Program-made: the position numbers and the translations under genes | Source: Medicago truncatula | Lineage: Eukaryota; Streptophyta; Magnoliopsida; Fabales; Fabaceae | Length of the DNA: 64,000 nucleotides | Assembly (NCBI RefSeq): GCF_003473485.1 | Contig: NC_053044.1 | Coordinates: 50,880,091-50,944,090 of the forward strand | Direction: 5' to 3' | Notes under the pieces: generated by a model | What the model was told of the DNA's origin: nothing | The model's database searches: none | The model's input: only the letters and a program-made list of their open reading frames with translations | Shown here: piece by piece, positions 44,469 through 55,582 of the stretch | How the letters are laid out: each line of letters starts with the position of its first letter | Numbering within the stretch: position 1 is the stretch's first letter

Positions 44469-47400
44469 ATGGAAGGAACTTTCAATTTCAACGATAATTC
44501 CTCTTCCGCTTTCAGCGACTGCGACAGTGACAGATCCACCGAATTCACCACTACAACTGAAAACAGAATCCAACGTCTTCTCATTACATGCGCTTCCGAT
44601 AATTATTCCGACGAACTCATTCGCCGGTTGATTCTCGATCTCAATTCCTCTTCCATTGATCAACAAAAACAAGCTACAATGGAAATCAGATTACTTGCCA
44701 AAAACAAATCAGAAAATCGTCTCAGAATCGCAAAAGCCGGCGCTATCAAACCGTTGATTTCACTTTTATCATCACAGTCACCGGTGATGGATCTTCAACT
44801 GCAAGAATACATCGTGACAGCGATTTTAAATCTATCACTGTGTGATGAAAATAAAGAGATTATCACTTCTTCTGGTGCGATTAAACCTATGGTAAAAGCT
44901 TTGAAAACAGGCACTCCAACGGCGAAAGAGAATGCAGCATGTGCTCTACTTCGTCTCTCACAGACAGAAGAGAATAAAGGAGCAATTGGAAGATGTGGTG
45001 CAATTCCGGCATTGGTGAACCTTCTAGAAAACGGAGGAATCCGCGGGAAAAAGGATGCGTCAACGGCTTTATACTCGCTGTGTTCGGTGAACGAGAACAA
45101 AATCAGAGCGATAAAAGCTGGAATAATGAAGCCTTTAGTTGAATTAATGGCGGATTTTGATTCGAACATGGTGGATAAGTCAGCGTATGTGATGAGCGTG
45201 TTGGTGACGGTTACGGAGGCGAGAACGGCTTTGGCGGAGGAAGGAGGGATACCGGTGTTGGTGGAGATTGTGGAGGTTGGGACGCAGAGACAGAAGGAAA
45301 TTGCGGCGGCGATTTTGTTGAAGATTTGTGAAGAGAATGTGAGTTATCGTGTAATGGTGTGTCGTGAAGGTGCTATTCCTCCTTTGGTTTGTCTTTCTCA
45401 GTCCGGTACCATTCGCGCCAAGCACAAGGTTAGTCTTTACGTGGCAGAATGCCATGTTAGCAGTAATTCTCCATCTTGCAATTGATCAATCAAATTAAAT
45501 AGGCAAGTTTTATGCTACATCCAAGAATGTGAGTGTATTAGTACACCAAATCCTTAAATTAATAGTCAAATCTCAACTAAATTTGTAGATATCATTGTGT
45601 TCACATAAATTTTACTTTTACAGTATAGGTAAAAAAAGAAGCACTAATCTTTTCCTTTTAACAATAGAAATTTGTTTTTGTTTCTTTTTTATAGATTATA
45701 GATTTGTTGGGGAAATTAAGAATAGATTGAAATTAATAAGATTTTTTTTTTTTTGCGCTTTCTGGGGTTCGAATCCCGACCTTGCATATTTTTTGGAGTG
45801 AATGGGCAAAAATCCCCCCTGAAATTGTAACTTTCGTCAAAAATCCCCCTGAAATTATCAAACGTCAGTCAATTACCCCCCTCCGTTTGTTTTGGCTGTT
45901 AAATGACTATTTTTTAATTTCTTTTTATTTTCTTCATCTTCTTCCTTCCACTTTTTTCATCATCTTCATCAATATTCATAAAAAAATTCAGAAAAAATTT
46001 AAGAAACAACAACCATTAACAACATCATCATCAACATCACACACTTTATAATGATTCTCTCTCTCTTGTTTGTTACCTTCTTGAATTAATCAACAACAAC
46101 CCTTTGGAATCATCAACAACAAAATGAATAATAGAAAAGATCATGAACTTGTTGGAAAAAGAACAAGGTTTATAATGAATAGCATGAACAACAACATCAA
46201 CATCAACGGTTCTTCTCATTCTCATGATGTTACTGTTCCATCATCACTCATGTCTCCTCTTCAGAATCAATCACTTTTTAACCCTCATTCAAATGGATTT
46301 CCTTTTTGGAGCAGCGATGAGATTACCAACAACAATGATCATCATCATCAATTGTCTCTTGATCTTTCTGCTACGACCCTTTTGGATAACAACAATGAGC
46401 AACAAACAAGAGAAGCTAGTAATGAGATGATGATGATGTTAATGGTTGTTGTTTCTTAATTTTTTCTGGATTTTTTATAAATATTCATGAAGATGATGAA
46501 AAAAGTGGAAGGAAGAAGATGAAGAAAGCAAAAAAAAAAAAAATAGTCATTTAACAGCCAAAACAAACAGAGGGGGGTAATTGACTAACGTTTGGCAATT
46601 TCAGGGGGGTTTTTGAAGTTTCCTAAAAATCAGGGGGGGTTTTGACGAAAGCTACAATTTCAAGGGGTTTTTTGCCTATTTACTCATATTTTTTGCATTG
46701 TACATACCAACTGAGCTAAGCTCATGAGGACTGAAATTAACAAGACAAATTATATTTTTTGTAGTTCTTTGAAATTTTTTTTAATTTAATGTGAATGTTT
46801 TTTTTAAGGAATTTAATGTGAATGTTGTAACTAAGTACATAAAATTAAAACCAAGTTGCTTGGGCTCTAGTGGCAAAGAGCTCCTTCCAAGGACGTACCT
46901 AGGGAATACCGGGTTCGATTCCCAGGGGAACAATGCTTGGCTAGTGCGCATGCTTCTACGCATGAGCCGAATTAGTCGTCCACCTTTGGTGGGTCGGAAA
47001 CCGATGCGAAAGTCAAAAAAAAAAATAAGTACATAAAATTATGAAAAAAATTACAATAATTACAAAATACATTATTGTTATTTGAAGTTTGAAAAACTAA
47101 TAGACACAAAAAAGTAATTAAAACTCAAATGGTATATGTAACGTAAATATATATGGCGTTGAATAAATTATCAAAATATATCATTGAATTAAAAATTCGT
47201 ATTTAATATTTTAAATACTATTCAAACAAATAAGTAAATTTTCAAATTCAACCTACCAATCTACCATATTATTTTTGTCTCTTTTTCATGTCATTCATTT
47301 ATCACATGTATCACATCACTTTTTATTTCTATTTCTCTCATTATGTAGAATTGATGTTTGGGTGTCTATAAATTATTTTTCTAAGGCGTGTCTTTATCTA

Positions 47401-48874
47401 AGAAGAAATGATATTTGAACAACCATTTTTTACAACTTTTGTGACAACTTTCTCTCTCATACTCATATTATCTTTTTACTTTCTCTCTCTGTTGTTTTAG
47501 TTTTTGTGCCACTACCTCATTTCCTTTGTAAAATTTTGGTTGTCACAAAAGTTGTCACATATATAGATGTTCAAATAACATAACTCGTATCTAAGGTAGG
47601 ACAGTAGCATCCAGGGGAAGTTTTACCCCAGCAAGCCTGAGCACATACCCGAACTCACCCTATACTTTCTTTGCATTAATACAAGAAACTTGACACGTAG
47701 TGACAACCGAAATCTGTTACTATAGGATTAATTTTTGTAGCTAAATGTGCCCGTCTATCATTGACAAATGGCTCACTCCATGTTTTCTACCTTTACCTAC
47801 GGACTAAACCGTAGGTAATTCTAAGGATACCATTTTAAAAACATTATCTAAGGACCTCTACCTACGGTTGCGGCTGTCACTAAAACCTATCATTGTTTTT
47901 TTTTCATTCTATATTTTTTATTCTACTATAAATTCTAAAAATGAATAATTAATAGAATTACCACTAAAATTAGTTTAATCAATATAATAAAATATTATAA
48001 TCAATATCATGTCACATGTGAATTTGAAGTTAAAATTTTAATTTATAATTATTTATATATTATTTCACCTATTAAATTTCTGACTTCCCCTTGATAGCAT
48101 GGCCTTCCATGCATTGTGCTCATGCAAATGTAGTTTGCAATTTTATTTTAGGTCAAATGCATCTAAAGATTCTTTAAGTTTTTCGTTTTTCCCTAAGTGG
48201 TCCTTTAAGTTTCAAAAGTCCAAAACAAGTCCTTTTAGTTTTTGAATCGTTTCAAACAAGTCATTTTAGAGGATAACGGGGATGATTCAGATGATAGCAA
48301 CAAAGAGCATTATCCACCATTTGTCATGCCTAAAAAGATGGCTAATTTTAAGTGGATGTTAGGAGCCATGTGTGATGTGTGTCTGTTATTTCCTTTGTAA
48401 GTTTATCATAATACTCATATTTAATTTCTTTTTTTTTAACTTTTTATTACATTTGTTTATTTTTTATGTATAAACTAACTATTCAATGCTTATAAAAAGA
48501 ATCCTTTAAAAAAAATCTGTAAAAAATTAAACCATTTTGCAAATTATTTAAAAAAATAGTTAAATGAAGAAATATGTCTTAATAAATGTTTCGCTCAACA
48601 AAACATGACTTCAAAAAAAAAAATCATGTATTTTTTTTCAAGAAGTCTAATAGTTAAATATTCATCTAGTGAGATAAGTAAGTATTTTTTTTATGGATGA
48701 ATCATAATAGTGATAATACATTTTATTTTATTTTTTGACATGGGAGAATATTTTCATTTATATCAATTTTTTTGTTCGATTATTGATTGTTCCTCTTCAT
48801 GGGGACAGGTGGAGACACTAATAGAGCTTCTACGGCAACCAAGATCTAGCAATGCCACTGTACGTGCCTCATAA
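44469..48874 (+). CDS. Armadillo-repeat protein (U-box-type ARM family without a U-box), two exons
   Basis: Exon 1 44469-45428 and exon 2 48809-48874, spliced GT-AG in phase 0, total 341 residues. An acidic, Ser/Thr-rich N-terminus is followed by six or seven ARM repeats, each with the pattern NRLRIAKAGAIKPLISLL, NKEIITSSGAIKPMVKAL, NKGAIGRCGAIPALVNLL and so on, down to YRVMVCREGAIPPLVCL. The second exon supplies the conserved tail VETLIELLRQPR, as in U-box domain-containing protein 4-like ARM proteins of about 340-360 residues. It probably acts as a protein-interaction scaffold; partners are unknown. The 3.38-kb intron is swollen by nested transposons. Unspliced read-through adds 18 other residues and stops at 45485, so intron retention would swap the C-terminus. 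Confidence 0.9.
45796..46685. mobile_element. MULE-like element, 890 bp, about 250-bp inverted repeats
   Basis: Left arm 45796 to about 46045 and right arm about 46430-46685 are complementary, covering GAGT(G/A)AAT(G/A)GGCAAAAA, CTTTCGTCAAAA, GTCAATTACCCCCCTC and TTTTGGCTGTTAAATGACTA. Perfect 10-bp target duplication ATATTTTTTG at 45786-45795 and 46686-46695. It lies within a SINE in the ARM gene intron. The core has an open frame (46124-46459). Confidence 0.88.
46124..46459 (+). CDS. Open frame in the core of the MULE-like element, possible captured gene fragment
   Basis: 111 codons starting MNNRKDHELVGKRTRFIMNS, rich in Asn, His and Ser (NNNININGSSHSHD), then SLDLSATTLLDNN. It ends in the right inverted repeat, where MMMMLMVVVS is encoded by repeat sequence. 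It is not a transposase. The composition resembles the N-terminus of a plant regulatory protein, but I do not recognise which. A Pack-MULE-type capture is one reading; chance is another, since the low-complexity ends are open on both strands. Confidence 0.3.
   Translation: MNNRKDHELVGKRTRFIMNSMNNNININGSSHSHDVTVPSSLMSPLQNQSLFNPHSNGFPFWSSDEITNNNDHHHQLSLDLSATTLLDNNNEQQTREASNEMMMMLMVVVS
46848..47026 (+). mobile_element. tRNA-derived SINE, 179 bp
   Basis: GCTTGGGCTCTAGTGGCAAAG (A-box region), GGGTTCGATTCCC (B-box), a longer tRNA-unrelated body and a GTC-A10 tail. Perfect 15-bp duplication AAGTACATAAAATTA at 46833-46847 and 47027-47041. Confidence 0.85.
47404..47579. mobile_element. MITE of the GAAATGATATTTGAACAA family, copy 1
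   Basis: The left end GAAATGATATTTGAACAACC has a complementary right end near GATGTTCAAATAAC. The inner part is pyrimidine-rich (TTCTCTCTC...). Two relatives lie at 54060 and 59368. Confidence 0.6.
48264..48400 (+). pseudogene. MULE transposase N-terminal fragment
   Basis: A short stretch encodes EDNGDDSDDSNKEH then YPPFVMPKKMANFKWMLG, resembling the acidic lead-in and the FVMPKxMxxxKWxxG block that precedes the MuDR-type transposase domain in plant MULEs. Just before it lies a GGTCAAATGCATCTAAAG... segment like a terminal repeat. Nothing else of the element is seen. Confidence 0.35.
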
Positions 48875-50202
48875 ATATCAACATAAACCCTACCAGATAT
48901 CCTTTGTGCTCCCCAATGTACTCCAACAATCTAACAGTGATACATAGTTAATGGCTTAAAGCAGCACCCACCCCAAAAGCTTCAACCTGTATATACACCT
49001 TTGTAACGAAGCAGCTTTGTAAAATTGTGATAGTAGTATAAATTATGCTAGCTTGGTAGTAGTACTTAGTATGCTTTGCTTTTATGGCAATACTTTTAAT
49101 TTTGCCTGTAACAGAGTCTCTCTTTTTATTTTGTTATGAATGTTATGATAGACTATGAATTGACATTGATTTTGCACTATAGTGATCGTTCTAAATGTGT
49201 GTTTAGATAGATGGTTTAAGAGGGAGGAGAGTGAAGAGTTTACTTTTCCTTTTCTTTTTTAATAGAAGCACTATGTATTGTACTTTTTTTAAAAATGTTA
49301 AATGTGTTCGATGTGTTTTATGATCATATATGTTGTTATAAGTTATAATACATCAAATGTATTCTCAAAATAAAACATTTGATGGCTTTGTGGTTTGACA
49401 GCTAAATATTTTGATAGTAATAAGAAATACAATAGTGATATTGCTAGGGAGGGGGGGGGGGGGGGGGGGGATAAGCCAATTTTGTTCGGTTTCTATCGAC
49501 AAAAAATATGAGCCAAATAAAAATTGGCTTGGGTTTGGCTCAATTAGATTGATATTTTTAAAAAATGAGAAACTAATTTTATAAAATCTAAAAAAAGTTG
49601 ACTAATTGCTACTCATTGTTAAGTCTTTTCGGTTCATTGTTGCTTATGACTTGAGGTGTTGCAATATGAGTTTTTAGGATAAAATGTTAAGAGAAACTAA
49701 AAATATGATATAAATTGACGAAGAAGAGAACGTGAAAACTAATAGATATTTGCATAATCGTTCTTTGTTAATGAAAAACCTCTTAAAGAGGTGAGATTTC
49801 TATGACAAGTAAAAAGAAAATGCAAAGGAAACCAAATTTACGCAAAGCCTACTCAAGGGGTAGAAAACCTCCTTTATTTATATATTTTTTAGGTTAGGTT
49901 TATGTACCACAATTTATTGTTTTTCTTAATAATTTTTTGGTTTAATTCAAGGTTTGGTCCCCAATATGGGCCAAACAACAATTTTGGTCATCTCTATATT
50001 AATTACGCAATTTTGGTCTTCCATTTCATAAGTTTTGACCAACCCATAATTTTAATCATTTAATTTAATGATGTGACAATAAATTAGGTAATCTAACATA
50101 AAAGTTGAAAGAAGACAAGTTTTTCAAAAACTTTTCTTTAAGTTGGTTTCAAGATTTAACTTAATTATTAAATAATTATATAAAAAAATAACATATCATC
50201 AA
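48875..50202. other. Intergenic after the ARM gene, with a G22 homopolymer
   Basis: No gene. A run of 22 G at 49451-49472 is the most extreme base skew in the window. It may be real or an assembly/sequencing artefact. Confidence 0.5.
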
Positions 50203-52259
50203 ATGTTTGGATGTTCGGTTTCATCTCTAATAGGAGTTAATATTCCAGATGAGTTTATGGATATGGCTTGTACTTTTTTGAATTGTAGTCAAGGGAGTCT
50301 CCCGTTTAAGTATTTGGGGTTACCGGTTGGTGCAAATCCAGGAAGCTTCTCAACATGGGAACCGATGTTGAAGACTTTGCATGGGAGGTTGAACTCTTGG
50401 GGGCATAAGTATATTAGCTTTGGAGGTAGAATTGTCCTCTTAAATTTGGTGCTTAACTCTATCCCTATTTTTTATTTGTCGTTCTTTAAGTTGCCGGTTC
50501 ATGTGCGGAAGAAGATTGTTAGAATTCAAAGAGAATTTCTTTGGGGAGGGGTGGAGGGGGGAAAGAAAATTAGTTGGATAAGGTGGAAATTGGTGTGCCA
50601 ACAAAAGGAAAATGGAGGTATTGGGATTAAAGATGTGAGGGTTATGAATGTTAGTTTATTGGCTAAATAGAGGTGGAGATTATTAGATGGGGAAATAGCT
50701 TTGTGGAAGGATGTGCTAGAGGTAAAATATGGTCTTTGTAAGGAGTGTGTGTTGGAAGGTGAAGTTCTATCTTGGCCGAGGTATACTTCGGTTTGGTGGA
50801 AGGATGTGGTAAAGTTAGATGATTTTGGGAGCATTGGTTGGTTTAATGGTGAGGTTTGCCGAAAGGTGGGGAATGGTTTGAAGACGAGTTTTTGGAAAGT
50901 TAAATGGCGTGATGGTGGGAGTTTTGCGCAAAAATATCCAAGACTTTTTTCAATCTCTAATCAAAAGGAGGCTTTAGTGGGGGGTGGTGGAGGCGGGTTG
51001 GAATTGGAATTTTATTTGGGGAAGGCCAATTTTTGTGTGGGAGGAAGAGTTACTTATTAGTCTCATGGAGGATTTGGAAGGAGTAAGGTGGTCATATGAG
51101 GAGGATGAGTGGCGTTGGAGTCTAGAAGCGAGTGGTTTCTACTCGGTGAAATCGGCCTACTTGAAGTTGGAGGGATTGGTGTTGAGAGAAGAGTTGTGGG
51201 GAGTGGAGGAGAAAAGGGTGTTCGCAAATATGTGGAAGAGCAAGGCCCCCTCTAAAGTGATGGCGTTCGGTTGGAGGATGATTCTTAATCGGATTCCGAC
51301 AAAGGATAATCTTGCGTTGAGGAATGTGTTACCACCGGAAGCGTCTACGTTATGTGTGATGTGCAATGTGAAGGAAGAATCGGCGTTACACCTCTTTCTA
51401 CATTGTGACGTTGCGGTTTTGGTGTGGCGTACTTTGATGATGTGGTTGAATTGTAGCTTTTTCACACCTCCAAATTTCTTTGTTCATTGGGAATGTTGGA
51501 GTGTTGGGGGAAATTCTAAAAAAGTTACCAAAGGATTTTGGTTAATTTGGCACACAACGATTTGGGTTTTGTGGAATAGGAGAAATGATAAGATCTTCAA
51601 GGGGAGGAATTTTGAGGTGGAGGAATTGGTTGAGGAAATCAAAGTGTTATCTTGGAGATGGATGTTGGAAAGATTGAACAATCCGTCTTGTCTTTTTTAT
51701 GAATGATGTTGGAATCCGAGGTTTTGCCTTGATAGATAGTGGGGGTGTGAGGTTTTTTGGCTCCTTGGTTTTGGGAGTGCTTGTTTGTGTTCGCTGCTCT
51801 CTCTGTGAAGATGTTGGTGACCGTGAGTGGAAACACCTTGCTACTGTCTTGGTGTTAGGTGGCCTGTTATATGTTGCTTTTCTATGTCAGCTTTGCTTCT
51901 GGGCACTAGTGGTGGTTTGTTATGCTATCAGTACCTTTGGCCTTTTGTGGTGAAGGTAGTATACTATTCCTGCTTGGTGTTTTTTGTTAGCGTGCTGCTA
52001 ATTAGGTTGGTGCTAGGGAGCTGTGTTGTATTTTTTTCGGTCCGTGGGACTTCTTTCTTTTGGGGTAATGAGGCGTGGGTATGCATATAGTCCCTATTTG
52101 TATACTTCAGCCTCATTATTTTAGGAGTTGTTAGGGTTGTTCTTTTGTCGGTATTCCGTCTATATGCGGCGCCGTTTGTTTGTATTGTTTCGTTTTGACC
52201 GCAAGTAGAAATGCTCCTTGCATTCTCTCGTCGTGAATAAATTTGCCATTTCAAAAAAA
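50203..52259 (+). pseudogene. 5'-truncated LINE, ORF2 C-terminal half and 3' UTR
   Basis: It starts inside the reverse transcriptase thumb (FKYLGLPVGANPG, RLNSWGHKYISFGGRIVLLN, REFLWGG). It continues through the post-RT region and a zinc-finger zf-RVT domain (FYSVKSAYLKLEG, MWKSKAPSKVMAFGWRMILN, ALHLFLHCDVAVLVWR) to a stop at 51704-51706. Two lesions break it: a TAG at 50668-50670 in the frame that resumes directly, and a frameshift in the G-rich stretch near 50960-51000. A 550-bp 3' region ends GAATAAATTTGCCATTTC-A7. Relatively recent, given only two lesions in about 1.5 kb. Confidence 0.85.
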
Positions 52260-52260
52260 T

Positions 52261-53060
52261 ATCATTACTATGGCCTTCTCTCCGAAATAGATGGGCGGGA
52301 GGGATGATTACTCTATGATTGTTAATTGTGATATATATGGTCGGTCTATTATTCTTGGTAAAGGCTTTCATTAAGGCGATTCTTTCTCGCCGTATTTGTT
52401 TATCTTATGTGTTGATCAAGGACTCTCCGCTCTGATTAAGCAACCTGAAATCTGATGCGATATTCATGGGACCAGGATTTGTAGGAGTGTTGCTATTAAT
52501 TATGTCTCAACTCTCAACTCCTTATTGTAGATGATTATTTTCTGCTTTTCATGTTAAATGATTTAGAGGCGTTGGTTATAAAAAATATTTTAGTCATTAT
52601 AGAACAATGTTTGTTCAGGCGATCAACTTACAGAAATCTGATTTTATTTTTGCAACAGGAACGTCTCGTCTCAAATGAAAATTTTTATTGCCAATATTCT
52701 GATAGTGCATGCAGGCATGCATCGTCTTCAAAGCTAGATACTATTTTAGAATTGATTTTTTGAACCCCAATATTGGTCATAACCCAAGGTACGTTTAGCG
52801 TAGCACTGGGAGTTCAATTTTTTTTGTTTGAGGAGGCTATAAATGGTGCTCGGTAATGGTAGAAATATTTCAATTTGTGATCAAAATAGGTTGTATGATG
52901 GTAGCATGATCGCAAAACTACCTCAAATTGACAACTCATGGAATTACATGACATTAGCAAATTTATTTTATCAAGTCTTACTGACAAAATTTTATCTTGA
53001 CGAAACTGAACAAAGTGTCAACAAAAAGTCAAGACTTTTTGCTTTGTGAAGCATGTTTAC
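52261..53060 (+). pseudogene. Older LINE reverse-transcriptase fragment
   Basis: In shifting frames it encodes FSPYLFILCVDQGLSALIKQ, then the RT active-site-type neighbourhood around ADDYFLLFML-like sequence at about 52528-52560 (heavily mutated), QMKIFIANI and, further on, KIGCMMVA / GNGRNISICDQNRLYDGSMI, the post-RT block. It has many stops and frame changes. It lies immediately 3' of the younger LINE, which may have inserted into it. Confidence 0.6.
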
Positions 53061-54059
53061 AAGTCACAATGGATTGTGTATCATTCCTTATTAACACCGT
53101 AGTAGATATCATGAAACTATTAAGCATTTGCTACACGAAGACTCAACTTCAATGGAATGCCAGCCAGCGAAGAACAATTATATACACAATCTACTGAGAG
53201 TAGCTCAGCAAGGTAATTGCCATGATTGTGACCGTTTACTGAAGTAGCAGTTACTTAGTTTCTTTTCATCTATAGATAAGAGTTTTCATGAAGAACTCAG
53301 GGTTGGATACTTTAGGGCTATAGCCTACCTCTAACCATAAATAAACTCAAGCTTCCCATAATTCAATATACCTACCACTGTATTTTCAACTTCTTTTAAA
53401 TTCTTGTCAAATTTTTAATTCGAAATACTTTACATTTCAAGCCGTTTAACATTGAACACCACTCTAAATTCCTTTATTTTACAAGCATATTTATCTTCAA
53501 GTCTTTACAAATTGAGCCCTTTACTTTTCAAGCAATATAGTTTTCGAGTCTTTTGAACTTCAACAATTTGCCTTTCCTCACAATATACTATACCGCCTTT
53601 AAAATTGGGTGGTATTTACCATGGGAAAGTCTTTACACAACTCTTGAAGAATTGGGTTCGAAGGGGGTATACAGAGTCGGTATGTTATTAAGGTTCGCGG
53701 TACGTTTTTAACATGTTATTCGGTACGTTGCGAATAAGAATAAATTATTTAGTTAAAAGACATGAGTAAAAATATCAAGTCTTTAAAAAAAACAAAATGG
53801 GAGTTAAAATATTAATATCATCCTATTCATTCAAAATCTTAGCCTTACATAATTAATATACATTTCCTAAACAAAAAAATTACCGAGTATATCTTTTTTT
53901 AAGGAATAATAAAAAGTATTGTTGACAGCTATTTACAAAGTAATTTAATTATTGTTTTTTTAAAAGAAAAACCATTAAATTAGTTGGGATACCCATGCAT
54001 CGTTTATCAAAAAAAGTAATCACTTATGTTAAGATTTTGGTACAATAGTAATACGAGGA
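53061..54059. other. Intergenic, no gene recognised
   Basis: AT-rich, nothing supported. Confidence 0.4.
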
Positions 54060-54235
54060 GAAATGATATTTGAACAACCACATTTAGATAATTTTTGTGA
54101 CAACTCTTTCTCATACATTTATTATATTTTTATTCTCTCTCTTCCTTTTTCTTTCTCTATTATTATTGTCAAAGAAGAAGGAAGAAAAAAAATTGTCCCT
54201 AAAAATTGTTTAAAATTGATTGTCAAAATATCATT
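54060..54235. mobile_element. MITE of the GAAATGATATTTGAACAA family, copy 2
   Basis: Left GAAATGATATTTGAACAACC; right TGTCAAAATATCATT. Same layout and pyrimidine-rich interior as copies 1 and 3. Confidence 0.65.
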
Positions 54236-54252
54236 CATCTACTACTACTAGT

Positions 54253-54345
54253 CACTAAAAAAAACTCATATTACCGAGAAAGAAGAAAAAGCTTAAAACA
54301 CTAAAAAAAAACTCCTATTATTGAGAAAGAAGAAAAATCTTTAAA
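54253..54345. repeat. Tandem duplication of an approximately 47-bp unit
   Basis: CACTAAAAAAAACTCATATT...GAGAAAGAAGAAAAAGC is followed by a second copy with a few changes. Confidence 0.6.
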
Positions 54346-55582
54346 AAAAAAACTAATTACACTTTACCAAATAACGAGCCTCTGTCTCTCCAACCTTTCG
54401 TCTTCAATTCGAGAAATACCTCCATCTTCATCAACACACTCCTTTCTTCTTCTTCTTCACTGAAATTGAGTCACATGTTGAAAATCGAAACTGGAAAAGC
54501 TGAATTCCCGACATCTTTTCACGGTTCCTCTTCTAGTTCACCGATACGTATATTTTTGTGAATTGTTGTACGAATTTAGACGAACCGGTTCGCAAAAGTA
54601 CCGCGAACCAGTTCGTGCGAACCAATTCGCGGTTCTCCTCTAGGGTGACGAATTATGTGACTATGTCCTTTCCCACCATGGGAAAGGTGAATTTGAACCC
54701 TTGATAATAAAAATATTGAATGGTTGAGATTGTCCACTTGCAATCTATTGGTAACTTTTTGTTTTCAAAGATTTCACAAAAAAATTTGACCCCACATGAT
54801 AAGGTTTAATGATATTTTATTATATGAGCTATTGGCACAATAATGGACAATGGGCCTATGAGTAAAACGAAAATAATTTTGGTAAAATAATTTCGACCTC
54901 ATAAACCATGTTCTCAGAACTTAAATCATCGATGAAATATATTTTTTTTTATTTTATTAAAAAATATGAATTTTACATATGAGTTTATTTGAAAAGAGGT
55001 ATCAAAAGTGACGATGAAAACTTTTAGGGGACTAAAAATAAATTAAAAAATAGACAATAAGGTTATATTCAAAGGTCCGATTGATTATATTTGATAACGT
55101 TGGTCGGCTGAGTCCGTTAGCCTATAGCTGATGACCGATAGTTGTTGACAAATTTATATCCATTAGTATTTAAGTATTTAAAATTTAGTAATTTAAATTT
55201 TTTTATCAAATACATCTTTTGTGTATTATTATTAAATTACTTTTTAATTGCTGTAATTTATTTTATATTTATTTTGATTTTAGTGTTTATACTTAATAGA
55301 AAAATAAACTTAACAATAAAATATAAAGGATGAAAAAATTAAACGTAACAATAAAAGTAAACCACAATGAAAAAAAATTGTAAACACTAACAACATATTA
55401 CTTTTTAATTTACATTATGATCGAAACTTAAAATTATCCTTTCATAAAGTGAGAGATGATTTTGGTTGTGCATAAAGCAAACCAATTTACAAGGGAGCTG
55501 TAATAATATTGTATTATTTTTTTGTTTGTTTAAGTGAAGTGACCAACAAAAAGTTTTGCAACCTGTTATACTATCAGGTATA

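Larger units (their letters stand above)
45742..46731 (-). mobile_element. tRNA-like SINE, interrupted by a MULE-like element
   Basis: The two pieces, 45742-45785 and 46686-46731, joined on the minus strand read GAGCTTAGCTCAGTTGGTAT (A-box region), TGCAAGGTCGGGATTCGAAC (B-box region) and an A-rich tail: the same family as 15779-15861. The outer flanks carry a 14-bp duplication, TGAAATTAA(T/C)AAGA, at 45728-45741 and 46732-46745. Confidence 0.8.

Noticed and set aside
46860..46930. Possible tRNA gene
   Set aside because: Same reasoning: tRNA-derived head of a SINE with a perfect 15-bp target duplication.
47690..47890. Possible CACTA fragment with CCTACGG...CCGTAGG motifs
   Set aside because: Suggestive inverted motifs, but no terminus and no array long enough to support it.
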